Positions 6,928-12,781 of a stretch of DNA of 12,781 nt are shown one piece after another (positions within the stretch are counted from its first letter, which is position 1; the number at the start of each line of letters is the position of its first letter). A program made the position numbers and the translations under genes. The stretch covers positions 1-12,781 of the forward strand of contig JAEWHG010000195.1 of NCBI GenBank assembly GCA_023387935.1. Direction: 5' to 3'. This stretch comes from Bacillota bacterium (GTDB lineage: Bacteria; Bacillota; Clostridia; Peptostreptococcales; Natronincolaceae). The notes under the pieces were generated by a model. That model saw only the letters and a list, made by a program, of their open reading frames with translations. It made no database searches and was not told the origin of the DNA.

Positions 6928-6952
6928 AAAGGGACAAGAAGCTTGTCCCTTT
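6928..6952. terminator. Bidirectional terminator between ung and the CDF transporter gene
   Basis: A perfect 11-bp stem, AAAGGGACAAG (6928-6938) with CTTGTCCCTTT (6942-6952), closes a 3-nt loop. T-rich sequence (AGTTATTT) follows on the plus strand. It overlaps the stop codon of the leftward transporter gene and separates convergent genes, so it probably serves both. Confidence 0.85.
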
Positions 6953-8120
6953 AGTTATTTGAGCTAATTATATTAATTATAGCATTGAACTTAATATTAT
7001 TTTCTTTTATTTTTTCTGCAATCAAATTACGTATATCATCATATTCGGAAATAGCTATGGATGATGGTACTAGTAAATCAAAAATAATATTGACTCTATT
7101 TTCTCCATCAGCCACACGGAGATTTGCTATACTAAACTTTTCATTTACCTGGTTCACAATATTAGTAACGGATACACTTATCTGATTAATCCTATCAATA
7201 TCAGTAGAGATCGGGTCCATATGAATAACTATATTGATTCCAAGTTCATCTGCTATTTTGTCTTCAAGCTCATCAATTATAGAATGAATCTCAATAATAT
7301 TTGCATCATCTGGAACCTCTGCATGGATAGATGCAATAATTCTTCCAGGACCGTAATCATGGACTTTTAAGTCATGAGTTCCTATGATATATTTCCCCTG
7401 TAAAACTAATGAATTTATGGTATTAACAAGCTCTGGGTTTGGAGAAGAGCCTAGAAGCAAATCTACAGTATCTTTTGCAATACTAAAACCCGTATAAAGG
7501 ATCAAAAATGAAATAATAACCCCTACTATGCCATCAATAGGAAAATCTAAAAAATTACCTATTATTGTTGTTATAATTACTGCGCTGGTAGATAAAGCAT
7601 CATTTAAACTGTCGTATGCCGTTGCCTTGTTTATACTCGAATTGATAGCTTTACCGATATATTTGTTATATGAATACATCCAAAGCTTTATTGAAACTGA
7701 AAAAATAAGAATCAATATGGATATTGGACTAAATAGCACTTCTTCAGGATGAAGAATTTTATCGAAGGAGCTTTTTAGTAATTGGAAGCCAACGGAGAAA
7801 ATTATAAAGGATACTACTAAGGAAGATATATATTCAAATCTTCCATGACCATAAGGGTGCTCTCTATCTGGTGGCCGATTACTTAATTTTGCTCCTATTA
7901 TAGAAATTAATGAAGAACCTAAATCCGTAAGATTATTAAAAGCGTCGGAAATAACGGCAATACTGTTTATAAACAGTCCTATAGACAATTTTAATGCAAA
8001 TAAAAATAGATTGCATATGATACCTAATATTCCTGCCAATATGCCATAGGACTCTCTTACAAATTTATCATTCGTATTTTCGTAATTTTTAATGAATTTT
8101 TTTATTATTATTTTTATCAA
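6951..8120 (-). CDS. Cation diffusion facilitator (CDF) family metal exporter
   Basis: This 389-aa inner-membrane protein probably exports a divalent metal by proton antiport. Its membrane domain (about residues 25-225) has the CDF hallmarks: TM2 SIAVISDAFNNLTDLGSS, the loop PDREHPYGHGRFEY, and TM5 AYDSLND. The transport site reads N62-x3-D66 and D170-x3-D174. In this family NxxxD/DxxxD is associated with Mn or Fe rather than with the HxxxD of Zn exporters. A cytoplasmic dimerisation domain follows (KVHDYGPGRIIASIHAEV to IVIHMDP, residues 250-303), and then about 75 more residues that resemble a second domain of similar fold. The protein is thus longer than the usual 300 aa. Translation starts at TTG 8120: AGGAGG lies 7 nt upstream and no ATG is available nearby. 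It is monocistronic in this window. The metal is inferred, not shown. Confidence 0.92.
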   Translation of the reverse strand: MIKIIIKKFIKNYENTNDKFVRESYGILAGILGIICNLFLFALKLSIGLFINSIAVISDAFNNLTDLGSSLISIIGAKLSNRPPDREHPYGHGRFEYISSLVVSFIIFSVGFQLLKSSFDKILHPEEVLFSPISILILIFSVSIKLWMYSYNKYIGKAINSSINKATAYDSLNDALSTSAVIITTIIGNFLDFPIDGIVGVIISFLILYTGFSIAKDTVDLLLGSSPNPELVNTINSLVLQGKYIIGTHDLKVHDYGPGRIIASIHAEVPDDANIIEIHSIIDELEDKIADELGINIVIHMDPISTDIDRINQISVSVTNIVNQVNEKFSIANLRVADGENRVNIIFDLLVPSSIAISEYDDIRNLIAEKIKENNIKFNAIINIISSNN

Positions 8121-8163
8121 GATTAGCCCTCCTAAACCTATCTAAATATAATTCCCTAAATTT

Positions 8164-8193
8164 TTCATTTCTAACATATAGTTTGGTTATAAT
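8164..8193 (+). promoter_or_regulatory. Possible promoter for the MacAB-like exporter operon
   Basis: A perfect TATAAT lies at 8188-8193, with only a weak -35 (TTCATT, 8164-8169, 18 bp away). The 10-mer TTATAATAAT recurs at 8187 and 8231; the second copy is too close to the ribosome binding site to be a -10. No operator is evident. Confidence 0.3.
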
Positions 8194-8257
8194 AATTGAT
8201 ATTCAGGTAATATTATTATTTTCAATATGCTTATAATAATGTCAGGAGGAATATTAA

Positions 8258-9121
8258 ATGAAGCAAAAAAAGCAAAATAAAAACAAAATGATCATTGCTA
8301 GTCTTATCACAGTGCTTATAACTGCCGTGGTTGTAGTATTAATACTTAGATCAAAGGAAGAGGTATATGATAAAGAAATTGCTAAAATACAGGATATAAC
8401 CACATATTACAGCTTTAACGGCAACGTAGAAGCAAAAGAGAGACAACTGATAATATCTGACACTATTATGCAAATAAAAACAATATATGCAAAGGAAGGC
8501 GATTCTGTAAAAAAAGATGATGTGATATTGGAAACTACTCAAGGACAAAAGATAAAAGCTAAGATTGATGGGGAAGTTGGTGAGATTTTAGTTGAAGAAG
8601 GTGAAATGTTGGTGGCTGGAACGAAAATTACTACAATTACAGATTACTCGGATTTGAAAGTTACTATAAGGGTTGATGAATACGATATGGGCGCTATAGA
8701 AGTAGGTAAGGAAGTAGATGTATTGATAAATCCACTTGATAGAAAAATAAAAGGTAAAATCACTAAGGTTTCTAAGGAAGCTACAACAGTAAACGGTGTA
8801 TCATTTTTTACAGCCTCTATAGACTTGGAAAAAGATGATGAGGTATTGATTGGCATGTCTACAGAAGTTACAATGGTTAACGAAAATGTTCCTAATGCTA
8901 TTACCATATCTATAAAAGGACTACAATTTGATAATGAAAATAAACCATTTGTATATTATAGAGATAATAAGGATGCAATGGCAGCTAAGCTAGTTACTGT
9001 TGGCATAAATGATGGTAATATTGTTGAAATAAGAGCTGGAGTAGAATCAGGTGAAATAATATTGATTCCTAGATTAATGAATACTATGGTAAATCCTTTT
9101 AATATGATGAGAAACAACTAG
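8258..9121 (+). CDS. HlyD/MacA-like membrane fusion protein of an ABC exporter (YknX-like)
   Basis: This 287-aa protein would couple the ABC exporter encoded next to the cell surface. A positively charged N-terminus (MKQKKQNKNK) precedes a single membrane anchor (about residues 11-30); the rest lies outside. Two half-lipoyl motifs are seen: IYAKEGDSVKKDDVILE (77-92) and IDGEVGEILVEEGEMLVAGTKI (103-124), followed by the beta-barrel (DLKVTIRVDEYDMGAIEVG) and a membrane-proximal domain. Between the lipoyl halves there are only about 10 residues, so the coiled-coil hairpin of MacA-type proteins is absent and the protein is about 90 residues shorter than MacA or YknX. AGGAGG lies 8 nt before the ATG. 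The stop codon overlaps the ribosome binding site of the ATPase gene, which indicates tight coupling. The substrate is unknown. Confidence 0.88.
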   Translation: MKQKKQNKNKMIIASLITVLITAVVVVLILRSKEEVYDKEIAKIQDITTYYSFNGNVEAKERQLIISDTIMQIKTIYAKEGDSVKKDDVILETTQGQKIKAKIDGEVGEILVEEGEMLVAGTKITTITDYSDLKVTIRVDEYDMGAIEVGKEVDVLINPLDRKIKGKITKVSKEATTVNGVSFFTASIDLEKDDEVLIGMSTEVTMVNENVPNAITISIKGLQFDNENKPFVYYRDNKDAMAAKLVTVGINDGNIVEIRAGVESGEIILIPRLMNTMVNPFNMMRNN

Positions 9122-9133
9122 GAGGCGCAAAAT

Positions 9134-9817
9134 ATGGACCAAGAAATTCTTTCCATGAAAAATATTAGAAAGTCCTATTATATGGGTGGAGAAGAACAGA
9201 CAGTGTTGAAAGGGATAAATTTGAATATTAAGAGTGGAGAATTTATTTCCATTTTAGGACCATCTGGCTCAGGTAAATCAACTATTATGAATATTATTGG
9301 CTGTTTAGATACTCCTACAAGTGGAGAATATGTCCTTGCAGGACGTAGAATAGCGAATTTAAATGAAGTAGAGCTGGCACATATTCGCAGTAGGGAAATC
9401 GGATTCATATTTCAGTCATTTCACCTTTTGCCAAGACTTACAGCTATAGAAAATGTTGAATTATCTATGATATATGCAGGTGTAACTCCAGTAGAGAGAA
9501 GAAAAAGAGCTATAAAAGTATTAGAGCGTGTGGGACTAGCTGATAAAGTTAATAATTATCCAAATCAACTATCAGGAGGACAACAGCAACGGGTTGCTAT
9601 TGCAAGAGCTTTGTCTACAGATCCAACGATTCTCCTTGCCGACGAACCTACAGGTGCACTTGACCAAAAAACAGGACAGCAGGTAATGGCCCTCTTTAGA
9701 GAACTGAATGAAGAAGGACGAACCATCATTATGATTACCCATGATACTAATATTGCAAAAAACGCAAGCAGAACTGTAAAAATTTTAGATGGTAATTTAT
9801 ATGAGGAGGCGACTTAA
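9134..9817 (+). CDS. ABC transporter ATP-binding protein, MacB/LolD type (YknY-like)
   Basis: This 227-aa ATPase would power the exporter formed with the genes on either side. All nucleotide-binding motifs are present: Walker A GPSGSGKST (42-50), Q-loop Gln94 in FIFQSFHLLP, signature LSGGQQQR (146-153), Walker B ILLADE with catalytic Glu171, the D-loop ALD and switch His203 in ITHD. The sequence type (GxxxLxxLDxPTSGEY, RSREIGFIFQ) is that of the MacB/LolD/FtsE subfamily, which works with FtsX-fold permeases. AGGAGG, which overlaps the preceding stop, lies 8 nt before the ATG. The next gene starts 1 nt after this stop, so all three are translated as one operon. Confidence 0.95.
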   Translation: MDQEILSMKNIRKSYYMGGEEQTVLKGINLNIKSGEFISILGPSGSGKSTIMNIIGCLDTPTSGEYVLAGRRIANLNEVELAHIRSREIGFIFQSFHLLPRLTAIENVELSMIYAGVTPVERRKRAIKVLERVGLADKVNNYPNQLSGGQQQRVAIARALSTDPTILLADEPTGALDQKTGQQVMALFRELNEEGRTIIMITHDTNIAKNASRTVKILDGNLYEEAT

Positions 9818-9818
9818 G

Positions 9819-11018
9819 ATGATTAAAGAATGTATAAAAATGTCATGGCAAAATATTATGAATAATAAGGTGCGCTCCTTTCTTACAGTATTAGGTATTA
9901 TAATAGGTGTAACATCTATTATAGCTTTAATAACGATAGTAGAAGGAGTAACAGGCGAAATTACCAGCCAATTTTCCAGTTTAGGTGCGGGCAAGATTAC
10001 TGTACAGGCATATGGGACACATTTAAAGCAAGGACTTAGTCATAATGATTTAGAAAAACTCTTAGTAATCGAAAATGTTTCAGGGATATCCCCTACGTTA
10101 TCTATGAAAACCTCAATAGTTAGAGATTCTATTTTAGAAGAGAATGTTACTGTTAATGGAAAAAATGAAGTGTATTTTAAAAATAATTCGAATTTAATTA
10201 TTCGAGGAAGAGCACTGAATATATTAGATATGGAAAAAAAAAATAAAGTTGCAATAATAAATAAGCCATTGGAAGAGATTCTATTCTTTGGAGAGAATGC
10301 CATAGGAAAAACCATGAAGATTAATGGGAACACATATAGGGTTGTAGGAGTATTGGATGAAAGTGTTATATCGGATGTTACAACAATGATGGAAAAAGGG
10401 AGAGGAGCAACTTCTAAGGGTAAAGCGATTATTCCCTACACAACTGCAATGAGTATTGTAGGAGTAAGTAATATTTCTTCTCTTGAAATGCACATTTCAG
10501 ATACTGATAAAACGGATGAAGTTATTGAGAATACGGAGTTGGTATTAAATCAGGCATTTAATTATAAAGAGGATAGCTATAATATCATCAATTTAGATAG
10601 CTTGTTAGATACTATGGAAACTATGACCAACATGATGACTACTATGCTGGCTGGTATTGCATCGATTGCTTTATTGGTTGGAGGTATTGGTATTATGAAT
10701 ATGATGCTAGTATCTGTAACGGAACGTACAACAGAAATTGGGCTTAGAAAGGCACTGGGTGCACAGCCTAAGCAAATTCAATTTCAATTTTTAATTGAAT
10801 CTATTTTTTTATCCTTGCTGGGTGGTTTTGTGGGTCTATTATTTGGAATAGGTATTTCATGGTGCGCGGCTATTATGTTAGATATTACCTTTGTAATATC
10901 AAATTGGGCCATTGCACTTGGCGTAGGATTTTCAGCAGCGGTTGGAATTATATTTGGATGGGCGCCAGCAAGGAGAGCAAGTAATCTAAATCCTATTGAT
11001 GCACTTAGAAGTACATAA
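9819..11018 (+). CDS. ABC transporter permease, MacB/FtsX type (YknZ-like)
   Basis: This 399-aa permease has the MacB plan. The first membrane helix (about 20-43) starts in VRSFLTVLGIIIGV. A large extracytoplasmic MacB-PCD domain follows (about 44-270), then three helices (about 275-298, 325-353 and 362-383). The conserved cytoplasmic loop VTERTTEIGLRKALGA and the C-terminal APARRASNLNPIDALR are diagnostic. MacB-type pumps move substrates from the outer face of the membrane by a mechanical motion rather than through a channel. ATG 9819 has AGGAGG 9 nt upstream, inside the end of the ATPase gene. The in-frame codon at 9789 has no such site. A strong palindromic terminator lies 42 bp downstream and ends the operon. 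The substrate may be a peptide or antibiotic, by analogy with MacAB and YknXYZ; this is not shown. Confidence 0.94.
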   Translation: MIKECIKMSWQNIMNNKVRSFLTVLGIIIGVTSIIALITIVEGVTGEITSQFSSLGAGKITVQAYGTHLKQGLSHNDLEKLLVIENVSGISPTLSMKTSIVRDSILEENVTVNGKNEVYFKNNSNLIIRGRALNILDMEKKNKVAIINKPLEEILFFGENAIGKTMKINGNTYRVVGVLDESVISDVTTMMEKGRGATSKGKAIIPYTTAMSIVGVSNISSLEMHISDTDKTDEVIENTELVLNQAFNYKEDSYNIINLDSLLDTMETMTNMMTTMLAGIASIALLVGGIGIMNMMLVSVTERTTEIGLRKALGAQPKQIQFQFLIESIFLSLLGGFVGLLFGIGISWCAAIMLDITFVISNWAIALGVGFSAAVGIIFGWAPARRASNLNPIDALRST

Positions 11019-11060
11019 GAATATGGTATAAAGAAAATAGTATTAATATTAGTCATATAT

Positions 11061-11088
11061 ATAAAACCTATGGTACCATAGGTTTTAT
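11061..11088. terminator. Terminator of the MacAB-like operon (perfect 28-nt palindrome)
   Basis: ATAAAACCTATGGT (11061-11074) is followed directly by its reverse complement (11075-11088). Folding gives a 12-bp stem with a GTAC loop and a U-rich 3' arm ending TTTTAT. The perfect symmetry would also suit a protein-binding site, but its position after the operon favours a terminator. Confidence 0.75.
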
Positions 11089-11194
11089 TCAATAATAGTC
11101 AATTTGGTAATAATAGTCTATCGAAAACTTTCATATATAGATAATTCATATGAATAATCAATAAAAAATATTAAGTTTTTATTTTATAAAAATA

Positions 11195-11223
11195 TTGCAC
11201 AACGTCTATATCTGTTATATATT
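11195..11223 (+). promoter_or_regulatory. Promoter for the GntR-DUF1648 operon
   Basis: TTGCAC (11195-11200) and TATATT (11218-11223, 5 of 6 to the -10 consensus) are 17 bp apart. The start would fall near 11230. The -10 and start site are covered by the large inverted repeat at 11207-11239. The 240-bp region before it (11019-11258) holds only the upstream terminator and a short direct repeat, AATAATAGTC (11091 and 11109). Confidence 0.55.
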
Positions 11224-11239
11224 ATATATAACAGATATA
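11207..11239. promoter_or_regulatory. Operator-like inverted repeat, probable binding site of the YtrA-type GntR repressor
   Basis: TATATCTGTTATATA (11207-11221) and TATATAACAGATATA (11225-11239) are perfect reverse complements of 15 bp each, with a 3-nt spacer. The repeat covers the -10 and the expected start of the gntR promoter. GntR dimers bind inverted repeats and commonly repress their own operons. The CTGTTA...TAACAG core gives the site its specificity; the rest is A/T. Confidence 0.75.
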
Positions 11240-11258
11240 ATGTTTTAGGAGGTGAATT

Positions 11259-11651
11259 ATGTTTCTAGAAATAGCGTTTGAATCAGAGATCCCTATTTAT
11301 CAGCAAATAAAAAATCAGATTATTAGAGGAATCGCCTTGGGGGAATTAAAGCTAGGGGAAGCTTTGCCGTCTGTTAGACAGCTAGCTTCAGATATTGGTA
11401 TTAACTTTCATACTGTAAATAAGGTTTATAATCAACTTAAGCAAGAAGGCTGGGTTGTAATTCACAGGAAAAGTGGGGTTATGATTAACCCAGATTTAGA
11501 TGTTCAAAATACTCCAGAATATTTTGAGTCATTAGAGGAGTTATTAAAAATTACAACTTCTGAAGCTTATCTAAGAGGTATAACAAAAGAGAAGTTTATA
11601 GAATTAATAGAAAATAATTATAAAAGATATGCCTTGAGAGGGGAGGAGTAA
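11259..11651 (+). CDS. GntR family transcriptional regulator, YtrA subfamily
   Basis: This 130-aa DNA-binding regulator is probably a repressor. The N-terminal winged helix-turn-helix (about residues 11-75) carries the GntR signature: IPIYQQIKNQIIRGIALGELKLG, then LPSVRQLASDIGINFHTVNKVYNQLKQEGW. The remaining 50 residues form a short helical tail (SLEELLKITTSEAYLRGITKEKFIELIE). This is the small dimerisation domain of YtrA-type members; there is no ligand-binding FCD or UTRA domain. Members of this subfamily usually regulate their own operon with membrane or ABC-transporter genes, often induced by cell-wall-active compounds. AGGAGGTG lies 5-6 nt before the ATG. The next gene starts 1 nt after this stop. 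The inverted repeat in its promoter is the likely target. Confidence 0.94.
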   Translation: MFLEIAFESEIPIYQQIKNQIIRGIALGELKLGEALPSVRQLASDIGINFHTVNKVYNQLKQEGWVVIHRKSGVMINPDLDVQNTPEYFESLEELLKITTSEAYLRGITKEKFIELIENNYKRYALRGEE

Positions 11652-11652
11652 C

Positions 11653-12756
11653 ATGTTTTCTTTTGTATTTCTATTAAACTTATTAGTAGTATATTTACCA
11701 CTATTATTTATTGGGTATTTTATGCCAAACTTTACTAGAAAAACACTGCTTTTTGGTATCGTTATTCCAGAGGAAGTTAATGATAATGAGGAAGTATTAA
11801 AAATAAAGAAAAGCTATAAAAGAAACTATGGGTTGTCATCAATAGGTATAGCTATGATATTAAGTGCAATATCTATAAAAACTCAAAATGTAGATTACTT
11901 AAATTATGGAGTACTGATATTGGTAGCAAACATGTCTGTGAATTATTTATATGCACATAATAAATCAAAATTATTGAAAAAAGAAAAAGGATGGATTCAA
12001 AATAAAAAGCAGGTAGTTATAGTAGATACATCCCATAGATATAATCAAAAGTATTTATCACATCATTGGTTTTGGATACCAATTGGTATTATAGCTTTCA
12101 CCACGGTATTTACAATGATTCAGTATCCATATTTACCTAGTAAGGTGCCAATACACTTTGACCTTTATGGTAACATTACAAATTATACGAACAAAAGCTT
12201 TCTTAGTGTTTTTGGCTTGCCTCTGACACAAATAGGAATGACAGTTCTATTTTACATTATATATAGGGTAATTCAAAATGTAAGGCCGAGTATTCAAGCT
12301 TCTATGCCCAAAACATCTTTAAAGCAAAATCAAATAGCAAAGCGTTATTGGGCTATTTATATGTTGGTCACTTCCGTAATAATCAATATACAATTTGCTT
12401 ATATTCAGTTAAATGTTCTACAGATTACAGATCCTAAATCAAAGGTAAGTTTTTTAATTTACGGATTATCCGTATTTGTTCCAATAGTAGGAGCTATATT
12501 AGTTGCAATAAAAACTGGGCAAAGTGGAAGTAGAATAAAGATAGATCATGAAGAAGAGATCAATAATAAGGTTATTGATAGAGATGATGATCGGTTTTGG
12601 AAATGGGGAATGTTCTATTATAATCCAGATGATCCGAACCTACATGTAGAAAAACGTTTTGGAATAGGATGGACTATTAATTTTGGTCGCCCTGCAGGTA
12701 TGGCTATTATGATTATATTAGTAATTTCAATAGCAGTATCAATTATATTAAGTTAG
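11653..12756 (+). CDS. DUF1648/DUF5808 integral membrane protein, partner of the GntR regulator
   Basis: This 367-aa protein has about eight predicted membrane helices (near residues 3-22, 61-76, 84-101, 139-158, 187-206, 232-254, 267-286 and 347-366). The segment YPYLPSKVPIHFDLYGNITNY is the DUF1648 hallmark, also found at the N-terminus of SdpI-type immunity proteins. Near the end, DDRFWKWGMFYYNPDDPNLHVEKRFGIGWTINFGRP fits the DUF5808 domain. The function is not established; DUF1648 proteins are often encoded beside a GntR or ArsR regulator, and SdpI both protects against the SdpC toxin and acts in signalling. GGGAGGAG lies just before the ATG, inside the end of gntR, so translation is coupled. 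Only 25 bp remain after its stop, so further operon members cannot be excluded. Confidence 0.88.
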   Translation: MFSFVFLLNLLVVYLPLLFIGYFMPNFTRKTLLFGIVIPEEVNDNEEVLKIKKSYKRNYGLSSIGIAMILSAISIKTQNVDYLNYGVLILVANMSVNYLYAHNKSKLLKKEKGWIQNKKQVVIVDTSHRYNQKYLSHHWFWIPIGIIAFTTVFTMIQYPYLPSKVPIHFDLYGNITNYTNKSFLSVFGLPLTQIGMTVLFYIIYRVIQNVRPSIQASMPKTSLKQNQIAKRYWAIYMLVTSVIINIQFAYIQLNVLQITDPKSKVSFLIYGLSVFVPIVGAILVAIKTGQSGSRIKIDHEEEINNKVIDRDDDRFWKWGMFYYNPDDPNLHVEKRFGIGWTINFGRPAGMAIMIILVISIAVSIILS

Positions 12757-12781
12757 TCTTAGGTAGTAACTACATTGTTTT

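Noticed and set aside
8232..8237. TATAAT as the -10 of the exporter operon
   Set aside because: Transcription would start within the ribosome binding site at 8244-8249, and no -35 is found at the right distance.
9178..11092. Leftward reading frames within the ABC transporter genes
   Set aside because: They are antisense to well-identified genes and have no family resemblance.
11236..11241. TATAAT as the -10 of gntR
   Set aside because: The start would fall within AGGAGG; TATATT at 11218-11223 is better placed.

Overview
The window is AT-rich with short intergenic gaps, strong AGGAGG-type ribosome binding sites and obligate-anaerobe genes (class III ribonucleotide reductase, a clostridial-type electron transfer flavoprotein). 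This points to a low-GC Firmicute of the class Clostridia. No tRNA, rRNA, CRISPR array, insertion sequence or transposase was seen. All genes look intact except the first, which is cut by the window edge.

Layout. (1) 1-600: 3' end of etfA (+), followed by a bidirectional terminator. (2) 750-3608: nrdD-nrdG (-), the oxygen-sensitive class III ribonucleotide reductase and its radical-SAM activase. The promoter carries two NrdR-box-like sites exactly 31 bp apart, which is the tandem arrangement used by the NrdR repressor. (3) 3988-6920 (+): a radical SAM protein of the 'linked to UDG' family (TIGR03916-like), its usual partner of the TIGR03915/DUF4130 family, then a complete family-1 uracil-DNA glycosylase (ung). 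A near-perfect Gram-positive LexA/DinR box overlaps the -35 of the promoter for the radical SAM gene, so this uncharacterised DNA repair or modification pair is probably SOS-induced. (4) 6951-8120 (-): a cation diffusion facilitator with an NxxxD/DxxxD metal site, suggesting Mn or Fe, and an extra C-terminal domain. It starts at TTG. (5) 8258-11018 (+): a three-gene MacAB/YknXYZ-like exporter of membrane-fusion protein, ATPase and FtsX/MacB permease. The membrane-fusion protein lacks the usual coiled-coil hairpin. (6) 11259-12756 (+): a YtrA-type GntR repressor and a DUF1648/DUF5808 membrane protein. They share a promoter that carries a perfect 15-bp-arm inverted repeat, the likely autoregulatory operator.

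How the genes work together. The centre of the window is about making and protecting DNA. nrdDG supplies dNTPs under NrdR control, and the divergent radical SAM/DUF4130/Ung cluster handles DNA damage under LexA control. The right half is about the envelope: metal export, MacAB-like export, and a repressor/membrane-protein pair that may respond to cell-envelope or antimicrobial-peptide stress.

The best candidate for an under-described system is the radical SAM + DUF4130 (+ Ung) cluster with its SOS box. The families are named in databases, but their reaction is, as far as I know, not established.
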